A stretch of DNA of 16,330 bases from Bacilli bacterium (GCA_900755065.1 CAAEFC010000038.1:1-16330); one strand, 5' to 3'; counted from the stretch's first letter, positions 1 through 8,918 are shown. The notes: a model not told the origin generated them from the letters alone. Program-made: numbers and translations.

Positions 1-2
1 AC

Positions 3-3000
3 TCCAACCTCTATCTGGTGCAACTTCCGGGTACGGACGGCGATTTCAAATTCACCGAAAACGGTCAGTACGACGGCACGCCGGTCAATGCGATTTCCGC
101 GTATGTCGGCGAAACGATCGACCTGACCGATTATCTGGCGAGCAACGATCCGAATCTCGACGCGGATAAAGATTACCTCAAATATCTCGACTGGACGTCT
201 TCCAACGAGAAGATCGCCGTCGTCAAGGAAGGCCAACTCAGCGCATTGAGCAAAGGGCGCGTTCAGGTTACCGTCGGCGAAGTGCTGGACGGAAGGAAAA
301 CCTCCGTCATCATCAACGTCAAGGACAAACCGGTTTCGCTTGCGAAAAACAAAAAAGCGGCCGTCAACAACGACGAAGTGAGCCTGGAAGAACTGAAATT
401 CACCTATTTCACCACGACATATGCGTTCCTCTCGGCCGGAGATACCAGCGAAATCGGCGATACGGGAACGACCCATTACTTTACGGAAACGCCGAAAATC
501 AATTTTTATCCGGGAGAAAGAATCCGGATTCATTATTCGATCACGCCTTGGTATCTGCCGGAGAGCCGGTACGAACTGGTTTGGGAATCTTCCAATCCGG
601 AAGTGGCGACCGTCGATCAGAACGGAAATGTGGAAGCGATGAAAAAAGGAAACGCCAACATCAGCCTCCGGATTCTCGTCGACGGAAAGATGTCGAACAT
701 CATGGCGTCCACCCGCGTGACCGTCAAGAGCGAATTCGTCATCGAAGATCGGACCTTAGTCGCCTATAAGGGGCGCGGCGGAGACGTCGTGATTCCTGAC
801 GACGAAGGAATTTTCTACATCGGCTCTTTCGCTTTCTGCCTTTACGATCTGAACAACGATATCATCATCGACGAAGACGATTACGATGCGAACAAAGTGC
901 CGGCTTCCAATCTTTCGGTCACGAGCGTCGTCGTCCCGGAGGGCGTCGAGGAAATTCAGAAATATGCTTTCTACAATTGCGAAGCACTGCAATCGGTTAC
1001 CTTGCCGGAATCGGTCAAATACGTGCGCGAATACGCCTTTTACAATGACCAGAAACTGGAAACGGTCAATCTGGAAAAAGTGATCGTCATCGGCGCGAAC
1101 GCTTTCTACAATTGCGTTCTCCTCGACGGCGTCGATCTGTCTTCGATTTATGCGATCGGCGTCCGCGCGTTCGACCATTGCTCCTCGCTTTCTTCCGTCG
1201 ACCTTTCGACCCTGAGAAACACCGGGAAAGAGGCCTTCCGGAACTGCACTTCGCTGGAAACGCTGACGCTGTCGGAAGATACCAAACTTTCCTACGGAAT
1301 GTTCGTCAACAGCGGTATCCGTTCTTTGACGCTCGGCGTGGATCGGATTCCCGATTTTGCTTTTGCCAATTGCGCGCAATTGGTTGACCTTACGATCAAC
1401 GGCGACGTGATCGACATCGGAGAAGGGGCTTTCTCCGGAGATACCGCGTTGAAAAACGTCACGTTCAACGGAACGCTGGAAGAAATGGGTGATCAGGCGT
1501 TTTACAAATGCACCTCGTTGGAGACGATCACGCTTCCGAACAGTTCGGTCCGTTACGGGAGTTACGTTTTCTACGACTGCACCAATCTGAAATCCGTCGC
1601 GTTCGGCGAAAACAGTTACATCGAAACGTTGGGCGGAAGTTTCCTCGACAATACGGGCGTACGTTCTTTCGTCGTCGGGAATTCCAATTTCTATTTATCG
1701 ACCGAAGATTCGCCATACCTGGTCAGCAAAGACGGAAGCGAATTGATTCTCGCCGCGCCGGACTATCCGTATGAGACGGTTACGCTCGAATATGCCTCTA
1801 TCGGCGCAGGCGCGTTCAGCGGAATCAAAACCCTGACGGGCGTGGTTTTCACCGATCCGAATACGGTGATCGGCGATTACGCTTTCACCAATTGCGCCAA
1901 TCTGGCTGCTCTGACGCTTCCGGAAGGGGGCATTACGATCGGAAAACACGCTTTCCAATACGCGGAAAATCTGACCTCCGTCGTTCATCTCGACCGGGTG
2001 GCGGCGATCGGAGACTATGCGTTCGCCAATACCGGATTGACCGAAGTCGTCCTCGGCGATAATGTCGTCGTGAACGAAGGCGGTTTCTTTTCCAGCAAAG
2101 TCGTCCGGCTGACGCTGGGCGCCAACGCGAATATCGGCTTCGGCGCGTTCCAGAAATGCACGGAACTGGAAACGGTCGTCATGCCGGAACAGGGCGGCGT
2201 CATCGTCGGAACTTCGGCTTTCGCCGGCGATACCAAACTGAGCGAAATCGATCTGACGAAACTGGGCGAATCGATCGGCAATGAAGCCTTTTACAATTGT
2301 TCTTCCCTGACGAAGGCCGATCTGGCTTCGGTCAAATTCATCGGCGACTATGCCTTTGCCGACTGTTCCCGCCTGAAAGAAATCTCGCTTCCTTCGGTCG
2401 TTCTGATCGGGGAGGGAGCCTTTGCCCTGGTCAGCGAAACCGGCGGCGCGCCGATTTTCACCGCGCTGGTTCTTCCGGATACGCTGGAAGGAATCGGCAT
2501 GGGTGCTTTCCTCGGATGCGGGGGCTTTACCGAAGTGACCCTTCCGGAGGGAATCGAAACGATCGAAGATTTTACGTTCAGTTATTGCACGGGTCTTCTT
2601 TCGGTTCATCTTCCGGACAGCCTGACTTCGATCGGCGAATATGCTTTCATCGGCTGTTCCGCGTTGGTGTCCGTCGACGGAGGGAAGATCGCATCGTTCG
2701 GCGATTACGCTTTCGCCTCGACGACCGCGTTGCTCAATTGCGACCTGTCTTCCGCCGTGCGCGTAGGAAACTACGCTTTCCTGAACTCGGGATTGAAAAA
2801 CACCGGCTCGACTGCCGGAATCGAAACGATCGGCGAATATGCCTTCCAGGCCAACTACTTCACCGAATTCGACGCTTCGGGCGCGGTGGAAATCGGCGAG
2901 GGCGCCTTCAATTCCAACCAGCAACTGACGAAGTTCGTTCTTTCGGAAAAAATCGCTTCGTTCGGCGATCTGGCTCTGCTCGGCTGTTCTTCGCTGACGA

Positions 3001-4106
3001 AAATCACCGATCCGACTGGTTCGGATACGGTCCTCCTCAACGATTACGCGCGACTGGAAAAGGGCGTGCTGTACACCTCTCTTCCGAACGGTTTGCTGCA
3101 ATTGGAAGCCTATCCGGGCGGAAATCCGAACAGCGAATTCAGCGTTCTGGAAGGAACGGTGCGCATCGAGCGCTATGCCGGAAACATGAATGCGCATTTG
3201 GTGAAACTGATTCTTCCGGATTCCCTGAAATCCATCGGGAATTTCGCTTTCAACGGCTGCACGTCGTTGAAAACGGTCGAATTCAGATCGTTCACCGCGC
3301 CGGTACTAGAAAGCACGTACGGAATGACGAATTTGTCCGATCCGACGCTCAGCGAAACCGATCCCGGCTATGATCTCCTGCACGGCTATTTCGATATGTT
3401 CGGCGTCGAAGCCTACTATGCGCAATTTATCGACCTGGTCGGGAAAAATCGTCCGATTCAGATGATTCTTCCGGCCAACGAGGGAATCAAAGGATACGAT
3501 ACGATCATCTTCGAGGCTTACTTCGGCAAAGTCGGAGAAAGCGCGCGAAGCACATACGTCGCGCGGGACGAAAACACCGTTCTGTTCCTCGACTATTACC
3601 GTCTGATTCCGGACCTCGATCAGGTAACCGTCAACGACGCGTCGAACATCGATTCGGCCCTGACGGCATACAATGCGTTGAAGCAGGATCTCACCGCTTA
3701 CGGATATACCGAAAGCGAGATTCTGGCGATGAAAGAAAAACTCGATGCCGCGAAGAGCGTGGTTCAGGAAATCCGTCTCTCCACCGCGACGCAGAAAATC
3801 AAGGACATTCAGGCAGAAATCAACGCGCTGCCGGAAACGTTCTCTTTGTCCGATCTGGCTCTTCTGAAAGACCTGACCGACCGGATCAACGCGTTGAAAA
3901 TCGAAGAAAAGCAAATTCTCGATCTGAGCGCGTACAACGCTTTGACCGACGCGTACAACGCGTACCTGAATGCGCTGGAAAGCGATATCGAACAGGCTGA
4001 TTCTTTGTCTTCGGGCGCCTATGACTACGCGGCTCTGGCGATCGCGGGTTCTCTCGCACTTGCAAGCGCGGCGGCAGGCTGGGTCTTTAAGAAAAAGTTT
4101 TTCTGA
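3..4106 (+). CDS. BspA-like leucine-rich repeat surface protein with two Big_2 domains and C-terminal membrane anchor (5' end missing)
   Basis: The frame is open to the left edge, so the GTG at base 18 is probably not the start and the signal peptide lies upstream. 1367 residues are visible, counted here from the codon at base 3. Two Ig-like Big_2 domains lie at about 25-110 and 165-245, each with the W-x-S-S-N...V hallmark and a closing G-x-V...K-G pattern. About 32 LRR_5 units of roughly 23 residues (I-G-x-x-A-F-x-x-C) follow at about 260-1095, broken by two BspA-type islands. The segment at 1095-1205 contains I-L-P-A-N-E-G. Residues 1206-1335 are helical with a FIVAR-like module (I-N-A-L-P...L-T-D-A-Y). 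A membrane helix at about 1342-1361 ends in K-K-K-F-F. No LPXTG motif is seen. BspA-type proteins are surface adhesins in other bacteria; the ligand here is unknown. Confidence 0.9.
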   Translation, partial: SNLYLVQLPGTDGDFKFTENGQYDGTPVNAISAYVGETIDLTDYLASNDPNLDADKDYLKYLDWTSSNEKIAVVKEGQLSALSKGRVQVTVGEVLDGRKTSVIINVKDKPVSLAKNKKAAVNNDEVSLEELKFTYFTTTYAFLSAGDTSEIGDTGTTHYFTETPKINFYPGERIRIHYSITPWYLPESRYELVWESSNPEVATVDQNGNVEAMKKGNANISLRILVDGKMSNIMASTRVTVKSEFVIEDRTLVAYKGRGGDVVIPDDEGIFYIGSFAFCLYDLNNDIIIDEDDYDANKVPASNLSVTSVVVPEGVEEIQKYAFYNCEALQSVTLPESVKYVREYAFYNDQKLETVNLEKVIVIGANAFYNCVLLDGVDLSSIYAIGVRAFDHCSSLSSVDLSTLRNTGKEAFRNCTSLETLTLSEDTKLSYGMFVNSGIRSLTLGVDRIPDFAFANCAQLVDLTINGDVIDIGEGAFSGDTALKNVTFNGTLEEMGDQAFYKCTSLETITLPNSSVRYGSYVFYDCTNLKSVAFGENSYIETLGGSFLDNTGVRSFVVGNSNFYLSTEDSPYLVSKDGSELILAAPDYPYETVTLEYASIGAGAFSGIKTLTGVVFTDPNTVIGDYAFTNCANLAALTLPEGGITIGKHAFQYAENLTSVVHLDRVAAIGDYAFANTGLTEVVLGDNVVVNEGGFFSSKVVRLTLGANANIGFGAFQKCTELETVVMPEQGGVIVGTSAFAGDTKLSEIDLTKLGESIGNEAFYNCSSLTKADLASVKFIGDYAFADCSRLKEISLPSVVLIGEGAFALVSETGGAPIFTALVLPDTLEGIGMGAFLGCGGFTEVTLPEGIETIEDFTFSYCTGLLSVHLPDSLTSIGEYAFIGCSALVSVDGGKIASFGDYAFASTTALLNCDLSSAVRVGNYAFLNSGLKNTGSTAGIETIGEYAFQANYFTEFDASGAVEIGEGAFNSNQQLTKFVLSEKIASFGDLALLGCSSLTKITDPTGSDTVLLNDYARLEKGVLYTSLPNGLLQLEAYPGGNPNSEFSVLEGTVRIERYAGNMNAHLVKLILPDSLKSIGNFAFNGCTSLKTVEFRSFTAPVLESTYGMTNLSDPTLSETDPGYDLLHGYFDMFGVEAYYAQFIDLVGKNRPIQMILPANEGIKGYDTIIFEAYFGKVGESARSTYVARDENTVLFLDYYRLIPDLDQVTVNDASNIDSALTAYNALKQDLTAYGYTESEILAMKEKLDAAKSVVQEIRLSTATQKIKDIQAEINALPETFSLSDLALLKDLTDRINALKIEEKQILDLSAYNALTDAYNAYLNALESDIEQADSLSSGAYDYAALAIAGSLALASAAAGWVFKKKFF
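780..3275 (+). repeat. LRR_5 (BspA-type) leucine-rich repeat array
   Basis: About 32 units within the first gene, each around 23 codons, share the core I-G-x-x-A-F-x-x-C followed by L-x-x-[VI]-x-[LF]-P. Unit 1 carries an inserted acidic loop. Two longer islands, near 1690-1790 (Y-L-V-S-K-D-G-S-E-L) and 3030-3130 (L-E-K-G-V-L-Y), match the interruptions usual in BspA-like arrays. DNA identity between units is limited, so this is an old protein-level repeat rather than a recent DNA expansion. Confidence 0.85.
846..881 (+). other. EF-hand/dockerin-like acidic loop inside the first LRR unit
   Basis: The codons read D-L-N-N-D-I-I-I-D-E-D-D, which fits the D-x-N-x-D-x-x-I-D-x-x-D spacing of an EF-hand or dockerin calcium loop. 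The usual Gly at loop position 6 is replaced by Ile. The loop sits between I-G-S-F-A-F-C and the next repeat and lengthens that unit. Calcium binding is inferred from spacing alone. Confidence 0.5.
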
Positions 4107-4112
4107 GAGGTG
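4106..4112 (+). promoter_or_regulatory. Ribosome binding site that sets the start of the small lipoprotein gene
   Basis: AGAGGTG overlaps the last base of the preceding TGA stop and lies 8 bases before ATG 4121. A GTG at 4115 in the same frame would leave only 2 bases of spacing, so 4121 is the better start. The overlap suggests translational coupling to the upstream gene. Confidence 0.7.
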
Positions 4113-4120
4113 TAGTGAAT

Positions 4121-4672
4121 ATGAATAAGAAATGGTTGAAAACAATCCTCGTTCTCGCTTCGCTGACGTTGACTTCCTGCGGCGAAGACCCTCTGAAATC
4201 CTTTGAAAAGAAGATCGGTTCTTCTTTGAAAAGCGTATCGAAAGTCGAAGTGACAACGACGATTCTCGACGATGAAGTCGAAGTCTACCGCGCCTTGAAA
4301 ACCATCGAGTTGGAGTATGAGGGAAAGAACGTGCGCGGAAACGTGACGCTTTCCGTGACGAGTCTGAACAGTTCCTTCGGATACGAGAGTGAAGAAACGA
4401 CCGATTCGTTTGAAGGGGCGAGCAAAGACGTCCTCTTCGGACTGAGTCTCGACAAAACGTATTTCGTCACGTATACGCTGGAAGAAGATGTCCTGACGGG
4501 TGAAGTGGACAAAGAGAAAGCCGGAAAGTTCTTTCAGATCGCCGATCTGAACGTTCCGGAGAATCCGGAGGTGACGATCGCCCTGACGGACAAGAAGATT
4601 TCTTCGTATCGGTGCGCGTACGTGACATCGGGTGAAAGACAGGTTTCGATCGCCGCTTCGTATACGTACTGA
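4121..4672 (+). CDS. Small lipoprotein, 183 residues, unknown function
   Basis: The signal peptide is M-N-K-K followed by a hydrophobic stretch and the lipobox L-T-S-C, with Cys20 as the predicted lipid-modified residue. Cleavage would leave about 160 residues on the outer membrane face. The mature part looks like one compact beta-rich domain with alternating hydrophobic and charged residues and a late Y-F-V-T-Y segment. The strand pattern faintly recalls LolA/LppX-type lipoproteins, but no diagnostic residue supports this. Unlike its neighbours it has no Ser-rich tether after the Cys. It begins 14 bases after the LRR protein and so shares its operon, perhaps as an accessory lipoprotein. The family is not recognised. 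Confidence 0.85.
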   Translation: MNKKWLKTILVLASLTLTSCGEDPLKSFEKKIGSSLKSVSKVEVTTTILDDEVEVYRALKTIELEYEGKNVRGNVTLSVTSLNSSFGYESEETTDSFEGASKDVLFGLSLDKTYFVTYTLEEDVLTGEVDKEKAGKFFQIADLNVPENPEVTIALTDKKISSYRCAYVTSGERQVSIAASYTY

Positions 4673-4678
4673 CAGTGG

Positions 4679-4698
4679 CGATGAATACGCTTTCATCG
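4679..4698 (+). repeat. Short inverted repeat after the small lipoprotein gene
   Basis: The arms CGATGAA (4679-4685) and TTCATCG (4692-4698) pair perfectly over 7 bases with a 6-base loop, 6 bases after the stop codon. A-rich sequence follows, not a T-run, so this is not a typical intrinsic terminator for the + strand. It could be an operator or an mRNA 3' hairpin. The right half also reads as Y-A-F-I-G if translated, like the LRR units upstream. Confidence 0.4.
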
Positions 4699-4728
4699 GA
4701 AACAAAAAAAGATTTTATCCGCGCTTTA

Positions 4729-4757
4729 TTGAAAATAAACGTCGAATCCAGTAACAT
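4729..4757 (+). promoter_or_regulatory. Candidate sigma-A type promoter for the paired lipoprotein operon
   Basis: TTGAAA (4729-4734) and TAACAT (4752-4757) are separated by 17 bases. An A7 tract at 4704-4710 lies upstream and could act as an UP-like element. The -35 matches consensus at 5 of 6 positions and the -10 at 4 of 6. A second weaker pair, TTGCAA with TAATTA, lies closer to the gene. The rest of the spacer 4673-4826 holds no other recognised element. Confidence 0.35.
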
Positions 4758-4810
4758 GAATTTCGAATTATCGTTGGTTTTGCAATAGCGTGCGGATGAA
4801 TAATTAAAAC

Positions 4811-4818
4811 AAGGAAGG
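4811..4818 (+). promoter_or_regulatory. Ribosome binding site that sets the start at 4827
   Basis: AAGGAAGG ends 8 bases before ATG 4827 but only 2 bases before the in-frame ATG 4821. The downstream ATG is therefore preferred; it also places the basic residues directly at the N terminus of the signal peptide. Confidence 0.65.
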
Positions 4819-4826
4819 AAATGCAT

Positions 4827-6743
4827 ATGAAAAGAATACATAAAATCTTATCGATTCTGGCGATAGGTTTATTGGTCACTTCCTGCGGCGGCAAAAAGGA
4901 GAACAGTTCTTCTCTCGTCGACAGCAGCGTCGGTTCGAGTTCGCCTTCTACTTCGGAAGCAAGTTCTTCGAGCAGTTCGGTTCAGCCGGTAAAACCGGAT
5001 CTGACCGAAGCGATGTTCGACGTCTTCGACACCGAGTATATCGCTTTCGACGGCACGGACGAAGTGGCTTTCTACGACATCCGGACCAATAAATTTTATC
5101 AGAGCAACACCATGAACGTGTCCACGAGCATGGACGGGCAGCATTGGAGCGCGACGTACGAAGACAGCGCGACCGGAGCGGAGCGGACGCTTTACTACGC
5201 CGATCACGACGGAGTGGCTTGCGAAGTCAGCGTCAGTCTGATGAACGACGAAGAGTACACGCCGATGCTCGACGATGACGGAAACGAGATTCTCTGGGCG
5301 GACGCGGGGCTGACCAACGCGCTGAACCGTCTGAGCGTTTCCGACTTTACCTATAACGAAGAAACCGGAAGATACCATTACAACAAAACGGATTTTTCCC
5401 TGATCGACGCTATCGTCAGTTCGGCGAATCCGTACGAGTTTACCTCCGATGACTTTTCGCTCATCATCAGCGACGGCGAAATCATCGGGATTCAGGTCAG
5501 CAGTACGTTCGACACGACGTTGGCTGCCGGATACAAGGCCGAACAGACCCTGATCGCCACGATCAATTACGGAGAAGAAGCCGTCACCGTACCGACGATT
5601 TCCAAATTCAGTTACGACAGCGATTATCATGTGTATCTGAGCGAGGCTCTAACGAATATGCAGGCGTTGAAGCGTTACAACACGAAAGTCAAAATCTACG
5701 CGCAATCGATCTACTCTTCCGCTGTTTCCGCAAGCGGATACTTTGAAACCGTGACGGAGGACGATTGCTATTTTCAGACGATGAACGTGGCGACGACCAC
5801 CGATCAGGAGGACACTCCGGAAGAGGGAAGCGCATACGGATTCCACCGGTTCTCGGAAACGGAGTACAATTCCTTCATGAGTGAAGCCGACGGGTCGCTT
5901 GCGGCGACGAGGGCGTACAGAGGTTCGCTCGATCTTGTGAAACCGTCGTTCGCGTTCGCCCCAGAGATCATGACCGGAATCGGTTACGATCAGAACACCA
6001 AAGAGTACTACTATTACTCGGATTCCAATATGTGTTCTGTGGCTTCGACTTTCTACTACGGAGTCGGCAACGACATCAACACCTATTCGATCTTCGCGAC
6101 GACAGGACAGACTTCGGCCACCGATTCCTTTACGCCGTATGTCGTCACCACCCAGATCGACGGAAAGTGGTACATCACATATTCGTGCTTCTACTTCAAT
6201 CTCGGATTGATGCACGGCGTAATGGAAATCACGTACAGCGATTTCGATTCGGCGACGTTACCGGAAAACGTGAGCGTCGATTTCGCAAAGCGGGAAATTC
6301 CGTCTTCCTGGAACGATCTCACCTTCATTAAGTCCGACGATTCTTCTTCGACGACGGAAGACGATACGGAAGTCAATGCCGGCGAATTCCTGAAAGAATT
6401 TTACGCCGATCCGGAGATTCTGGACAAAATGCCGTTCTTCGGCGGAGTCGATTATCTGGGCGATTGCTTTGGCTTCGGACTTGCCGGTTCCTACCGGCCG
6501 GACGGAATGGCCTATTACGTCAACGCGATCACCCTTTACTACGACGTACCGTTGGATCTGAACTATTCGATCGACGCGTCGCTAAAAAAGGTATATCAGT
6601 GTCTGACGGACGCGGGCTTCACCGATGTCGGCAATCACGTCTATGTCAAGGGGGACATCACGGTGGAACCGAAAGACGTGGAATTGGATCTGACTATTTA
6701 CGTATATCGGACTTCGGATAATCCGAATCTGACGAATAATTGA
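4827..6743 (+). CDS. Lipoprotein, 638 residues, paralogue of the next gene
   Basis: The lipobox V-T-S-C puts the lipid-modified residue at Cys20. A Ser-rich tether at about 26-52 spaces the protein from the membrane. Two beta-rich domains follow at about 55-260 and 270-500, the second opening with A-L-T-N-M-Q-A-L-K-R-Y. An acidic linker (S-D-D-S-S-S-T-T-E-D-D-T) comes near 502-515, then a C-terminal alpha/beta domain. Layout and scattered motifs align with the next gene, for example S-F-A-F with S-F-D-F and S-W-N-D-L-T-F with S-W-S-E-Y-T-D. The two are therefore probably an old duplication. The first two domains could be LolA/LppX-like lipid- or peptide-binding folds, judged from pattern only. 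No enzyme motif is seen. The gene is 28 bases upstream of its paralogue and likely co-transcribed. Confidence 0.85.
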   Translation: MKRIHKILSILAIGLLVTSCGGKKENSSSLVDSSVGSSSPSTSEASSSSSSVQPVKPDLTEAMFDVFDTEYIAFDGTDEVAFYDIRTNKFYQSNTMNVSTSMDGQHWSATYEDSATGAERTLYYADHDGVACEVSVSLMNDEEYTPMLDDDGNEILWADAGLTNALNRLSVSDFTYNEETGRYHYNKTDFSLIDAIVSSANPYEFTSDDFSLIISDGEIIGIQVSSTFDTTLAAGYKAEQTLIATINYGEEAVTVPTISKFSYDSDYHVYLSEALTNMQALKRYNTKVKIYAQSIYSSAVSASGYFETVTEDDCYFQTMNVATTTDQEDTPEEGSAYGFHRFSETEYNSFMSEADGSLAATRAYRGSLDLVKPSFAFAPEIMTGIGYDQNTKEYYYYSDSNMCSVASTFYYGVGNDINTYSIFATTGQTSATDSFTPYVVTTQIDGKWYITYSCFYFNLGLMHGVMEITYSDFDSATLPENVSVDFAKREIPSSWNDLTFIKSDDSSSTTEDDTEVNAGEFLKEFYADPEILDKMPFFGGVDYLGDCFGFGLAGSYRPDGMAYYVNAITLYYDVPLDLNYSIDASLKKVYQCLTDAGFTDVGNHVYVKGDITVEPKDVELDLTIYVYRTSDNPNLTNN

Positions 6744-6771
6744 AACTTTTGATTGATTAGGAGGAAAGAAA

Positions 6772-8913
6772 ATGAAAAGTAAAAAATTGTGGGTTCTGGC
6801 CCTTTCGGCTCTGATGCTGACCGCTTGCGGCGGAACGAAAGACCCGTCTTCTTCTTCGGAAGTCAGTTCGGGCGGCACGGATTCGGTCGATTCGTCTTCG
6901 TTCAACAATCTGGACAGTTCCAGTTCCAGCAGCGTCATTCAGGGACAGGTCGGCACGCTGACCAGCGCGATGATCGAAACCATCGCCAACGCCTCGATCA
7001 CCGTCGACGGACTTCTGACCGATTATTACATCGACGGAACGGAAGGAACGACGACCGAAACCAATTACAACATGAAAGTCGAGATGAGCGAGGGCGCGTG
7101 GCGCGGCTCTTACTGGGTCGATGAAAAGAACGTGACCGTCGACAACTACCGCAAGGGCGATATCGTCAACGACGGCACCAACGAAGGTTCCGGCCTGGCG
7201 AAAGTCTACATCGACAAGGACAATCAGGTCGCTCAGAAGGTGGAGACCCTCTACGACGGAACGCCGTTATTCTGGGCCAATCAGCACCTTTGGAATCATC
7301 TGGGACAACTGGATGTCAACAAATTCGAGATCGACGAAGAGAATCAATGCTATTCCTATCGGATCGATCCGGCTTCGACGACCGATTATTCGCAGGATCA
7401 GTACCTGATGGCCTATCTGGGTCAGTCGCTGACTCCGCTTCTTTCGGGAGACGACGGCCTGATCGATACGCTGTACGTTTATTGCAACGATACGGAAATC
7501 ACCAAAATGGAACTGATGACCGAAGTCACGGTTCTGTCGACGGACGAAGACGGCAATCCGATCGATCAGTCCTATTCAAAAGTCGAACTGACCTTCTCCG
7601 GAATCGGGACGACGGTAACGCCGGATCCGACTCCTTACAGCGGAGGCCTGTACAGCGAGGAACTGTCGCTGGCTTTGAATAAAATGAAGAACCTGACGAA
7701 TTACACTTTCCGCGCGGTGGAAACCACCACAAGCGCGCCGTCGGGCGATTCGGGCGATTACGAAATCGAATCGACGTCGGGAACTTCTGCCGCCTCTTTA
7801 CGGAGCAGAAAGCACAATAAAGTCACCAACGGAACGGCCAGCACGGGAACGATCGGACGGGTCGGAAAAGTGACCGAAGACGCGATTCTCTACGCGGATA
7901 CGGGGAAATATTCCTACGGTCTCGACGACAAACTCTACTGGACGAAATATTCCGGCCTGAAACAGAATGACGACGGAACATACGACGAATTTGAATACCA
8001 GGCGACTGCCGGCACGTTGGTCGGAACCAAGAAACTTCCGGGCAGTATCTTCGATAAAATGCCGAGTTTCGATTTCTCTTCGGACGTCTTCGTATTCGAC
8101 GGCGGATCGTTCGACAAAGAAGGCAATATGCTTTTCAACTTCGCGTTGAGAGATTCGGCGATCGCGCAGGATGTCGCCCCGTTAATCTCGGCGCACGGAA
8201 ACGCGAAAAGCGCGACGTCTTCGGTGACGAGCAAAGTGACGCTGACGGTCAGCATCACCACCGATCCGACGACCGGCGCAAAAGACGCGACCATCGTTTC
8301 GACTTCGTTCCCGTACAGCCTCGTCGCGGGTACGTATCTCGGATACGTCACCACCGAATTCTCCGATGTGGGAACGACCGTGCTCGACGAGGACTTGTTC
8401 GACGGCTACATTCCGAGAACCGTCGAACAGTCGTGGAGCGAATACACCGACGTCACGTACTATCCGACTTCTTCCAATCAGGTCTTCGAGAAGAAGGCGG
8501 CTTCGGAAATCCTGGAAGGAATGTACGGCGATCAGGCGGCGAACTTCATCACTCCGGCGGACATCGTCAGCGTGTTCGGCGACTACATTGCCGGACCGTG
8601 GCACGAAACCAACGACCGCACGGACAGCGACGGGAACGTCACCGGTTCGTATCAGTGCTTCTCCTTCAATCTGCAAAGCACGGAACTCGATTCCAACAAC
8701 CGCATCACCAACTGGACGGATCTGATGGATCGGTTGAATACCGTCCTTTCCGCGAAAGGCTACACCATCTCTCCTTCCAACACGATGGACAGCCCGAATC
8801 AGAAATACTGCACGTTCATCAACGGCGATATCGAGATCGTCTTTGAAAACATCGGATATAAAACCATTTATGTCGAATGTTACGTCACGGGCGACTGGAC
8901 GCTGAACCGATAA
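6772..8913 (+). CDS. Lipoprotein, 713 residues, paralogue of the preceding gene
   Basis: AGGAGG at 6759-6764 lies 7 bases before the ATG. The lipobox L-T-A-C gives a predicted lipid anchor at Cys19, followed by a Ser/Asp-rich tether to about residue 53. A first beta-rich domain (about 62-285) contains W-R-G-S-Y-W and P-L-F-W-A-N. A second (about 294-560) begins E-L-S-L-A-L-N-K-M-K-N-L and has a Ser/Thr/Arg-rich loop near 340-365. The C-terminal domain (about 575-713) ends in strands around F-I-N-G-D-I-E-I-V-F. Domain order matches the upstream gene. The repeated opening and the two-lobe shape suggest an internal duplication of a LolA/LppX-like binding domain, which is an inference. Ligand and pathway are unknown. 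Confidence 0.85.
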   Translation: MKSKKLWVLALSALMLTACGGTKDPSSSSEVSSGGTDSVDSSSFNNLDSSSSSSVIQGQVGTLTSAMIETIANASITVDGLLTDYYIDGTEGTTTETNYNMKVEMSEGAWRGSYWVDEKNVTVDNYRKGDIVNDGTNEGSGLAKVYIDKDNQVAQKVETLYDGTPLFWANQHLWNHLGQLDVNKFEIDEENQCYSYRIDPASTTDYSQDQYLMAYLGQSLTPLLSGDDGLIDTLYVYCNDTEITKMELMTEVTVLSTDEDGNPIDQSYSKVELTFSGIGTTVTPDPTPYSGGLYSEELSLALNKMKNLTNYTFRAVETTTSAPSGDSGDYEIESTSGTSAASLRSRKHNKVTNGTASTGTIGRVGKVTEDAILYADTGKYSYGLDDKLYWTKYSGLKQNDDGTYDEFEYQATAGTLVGTKKLPGSIFDKMPSFDFSSDVFVFDGGSFDKEGNMLFNFALRDSAIAQDVAPLISAHGNAKSATSSVTSKVTLTVSITTDPTTGAKDATIVSTSFPYSLVAGTYLGYVTTEFSDVGTTVLDEDLFDGYIPRTVEQSWSEYTDVTYYPTSSNQVFEKKAASEILEGMYGDQAANFITPADIVSVFGDYIAGPWHETNDRTDSDGNVTGSYQCFSFNLQSTELDSNNRITNWTDLMDRLNTVLSAKGYTISPSNTMDSPNQKYCTFINGDIEIVFENIGYKTIYVECYVTGDWTLNR

Positions 8914-8918
8914 CCTTC

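Noticed and set aside
1695..3197. A 500-codon open frame on the minus strand inside the LRR gene
   Set aside because: It lies codon-for-codon opposite the sense frame, so it stays open because the sense gene rarely uses TTA, CTA or TCA. Its translation is Arg/Asp/Gly-rich low-complexity sequence without recognisable domains, and the sense frame is clearly a real LRR protein.
741..3290. CRISPR-like or recent DNA tandem repeat
   Set aside because: The periodicity is at protein level (about 23 codons) with diverged DNA and no constant repeat plus unique spacer structure.
2297..3373. A 358-codon + strand frame overlapping the LRR repeats
   Set aside because: It is a shifted reading of the repeated LRR codons, rich in Arg and Gly, fully inside a well-supported gene.
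4104..4106. TGA read as Trp (Mollicutes code)
   Set aside because: Three genes stop at TGA with properly spaced ribosome binding sites next to them, every Trp in the genes is TGG, and readthrough would add only short unrelated tails.
4115..4120. GTG at 4115 as start of the small lipoprotein
   Set aside because: Only 2 bases separate it from the ribosome binding site; ATG 4121 has 8 and gives a normal signal peptide start.
4679..4698. Intrinsic terminator after the small lipoprotein gene
   Set aside because: The stem is short and AT-rich and is followed by A residues rather than a T-run; kept only as an inverted repeat.
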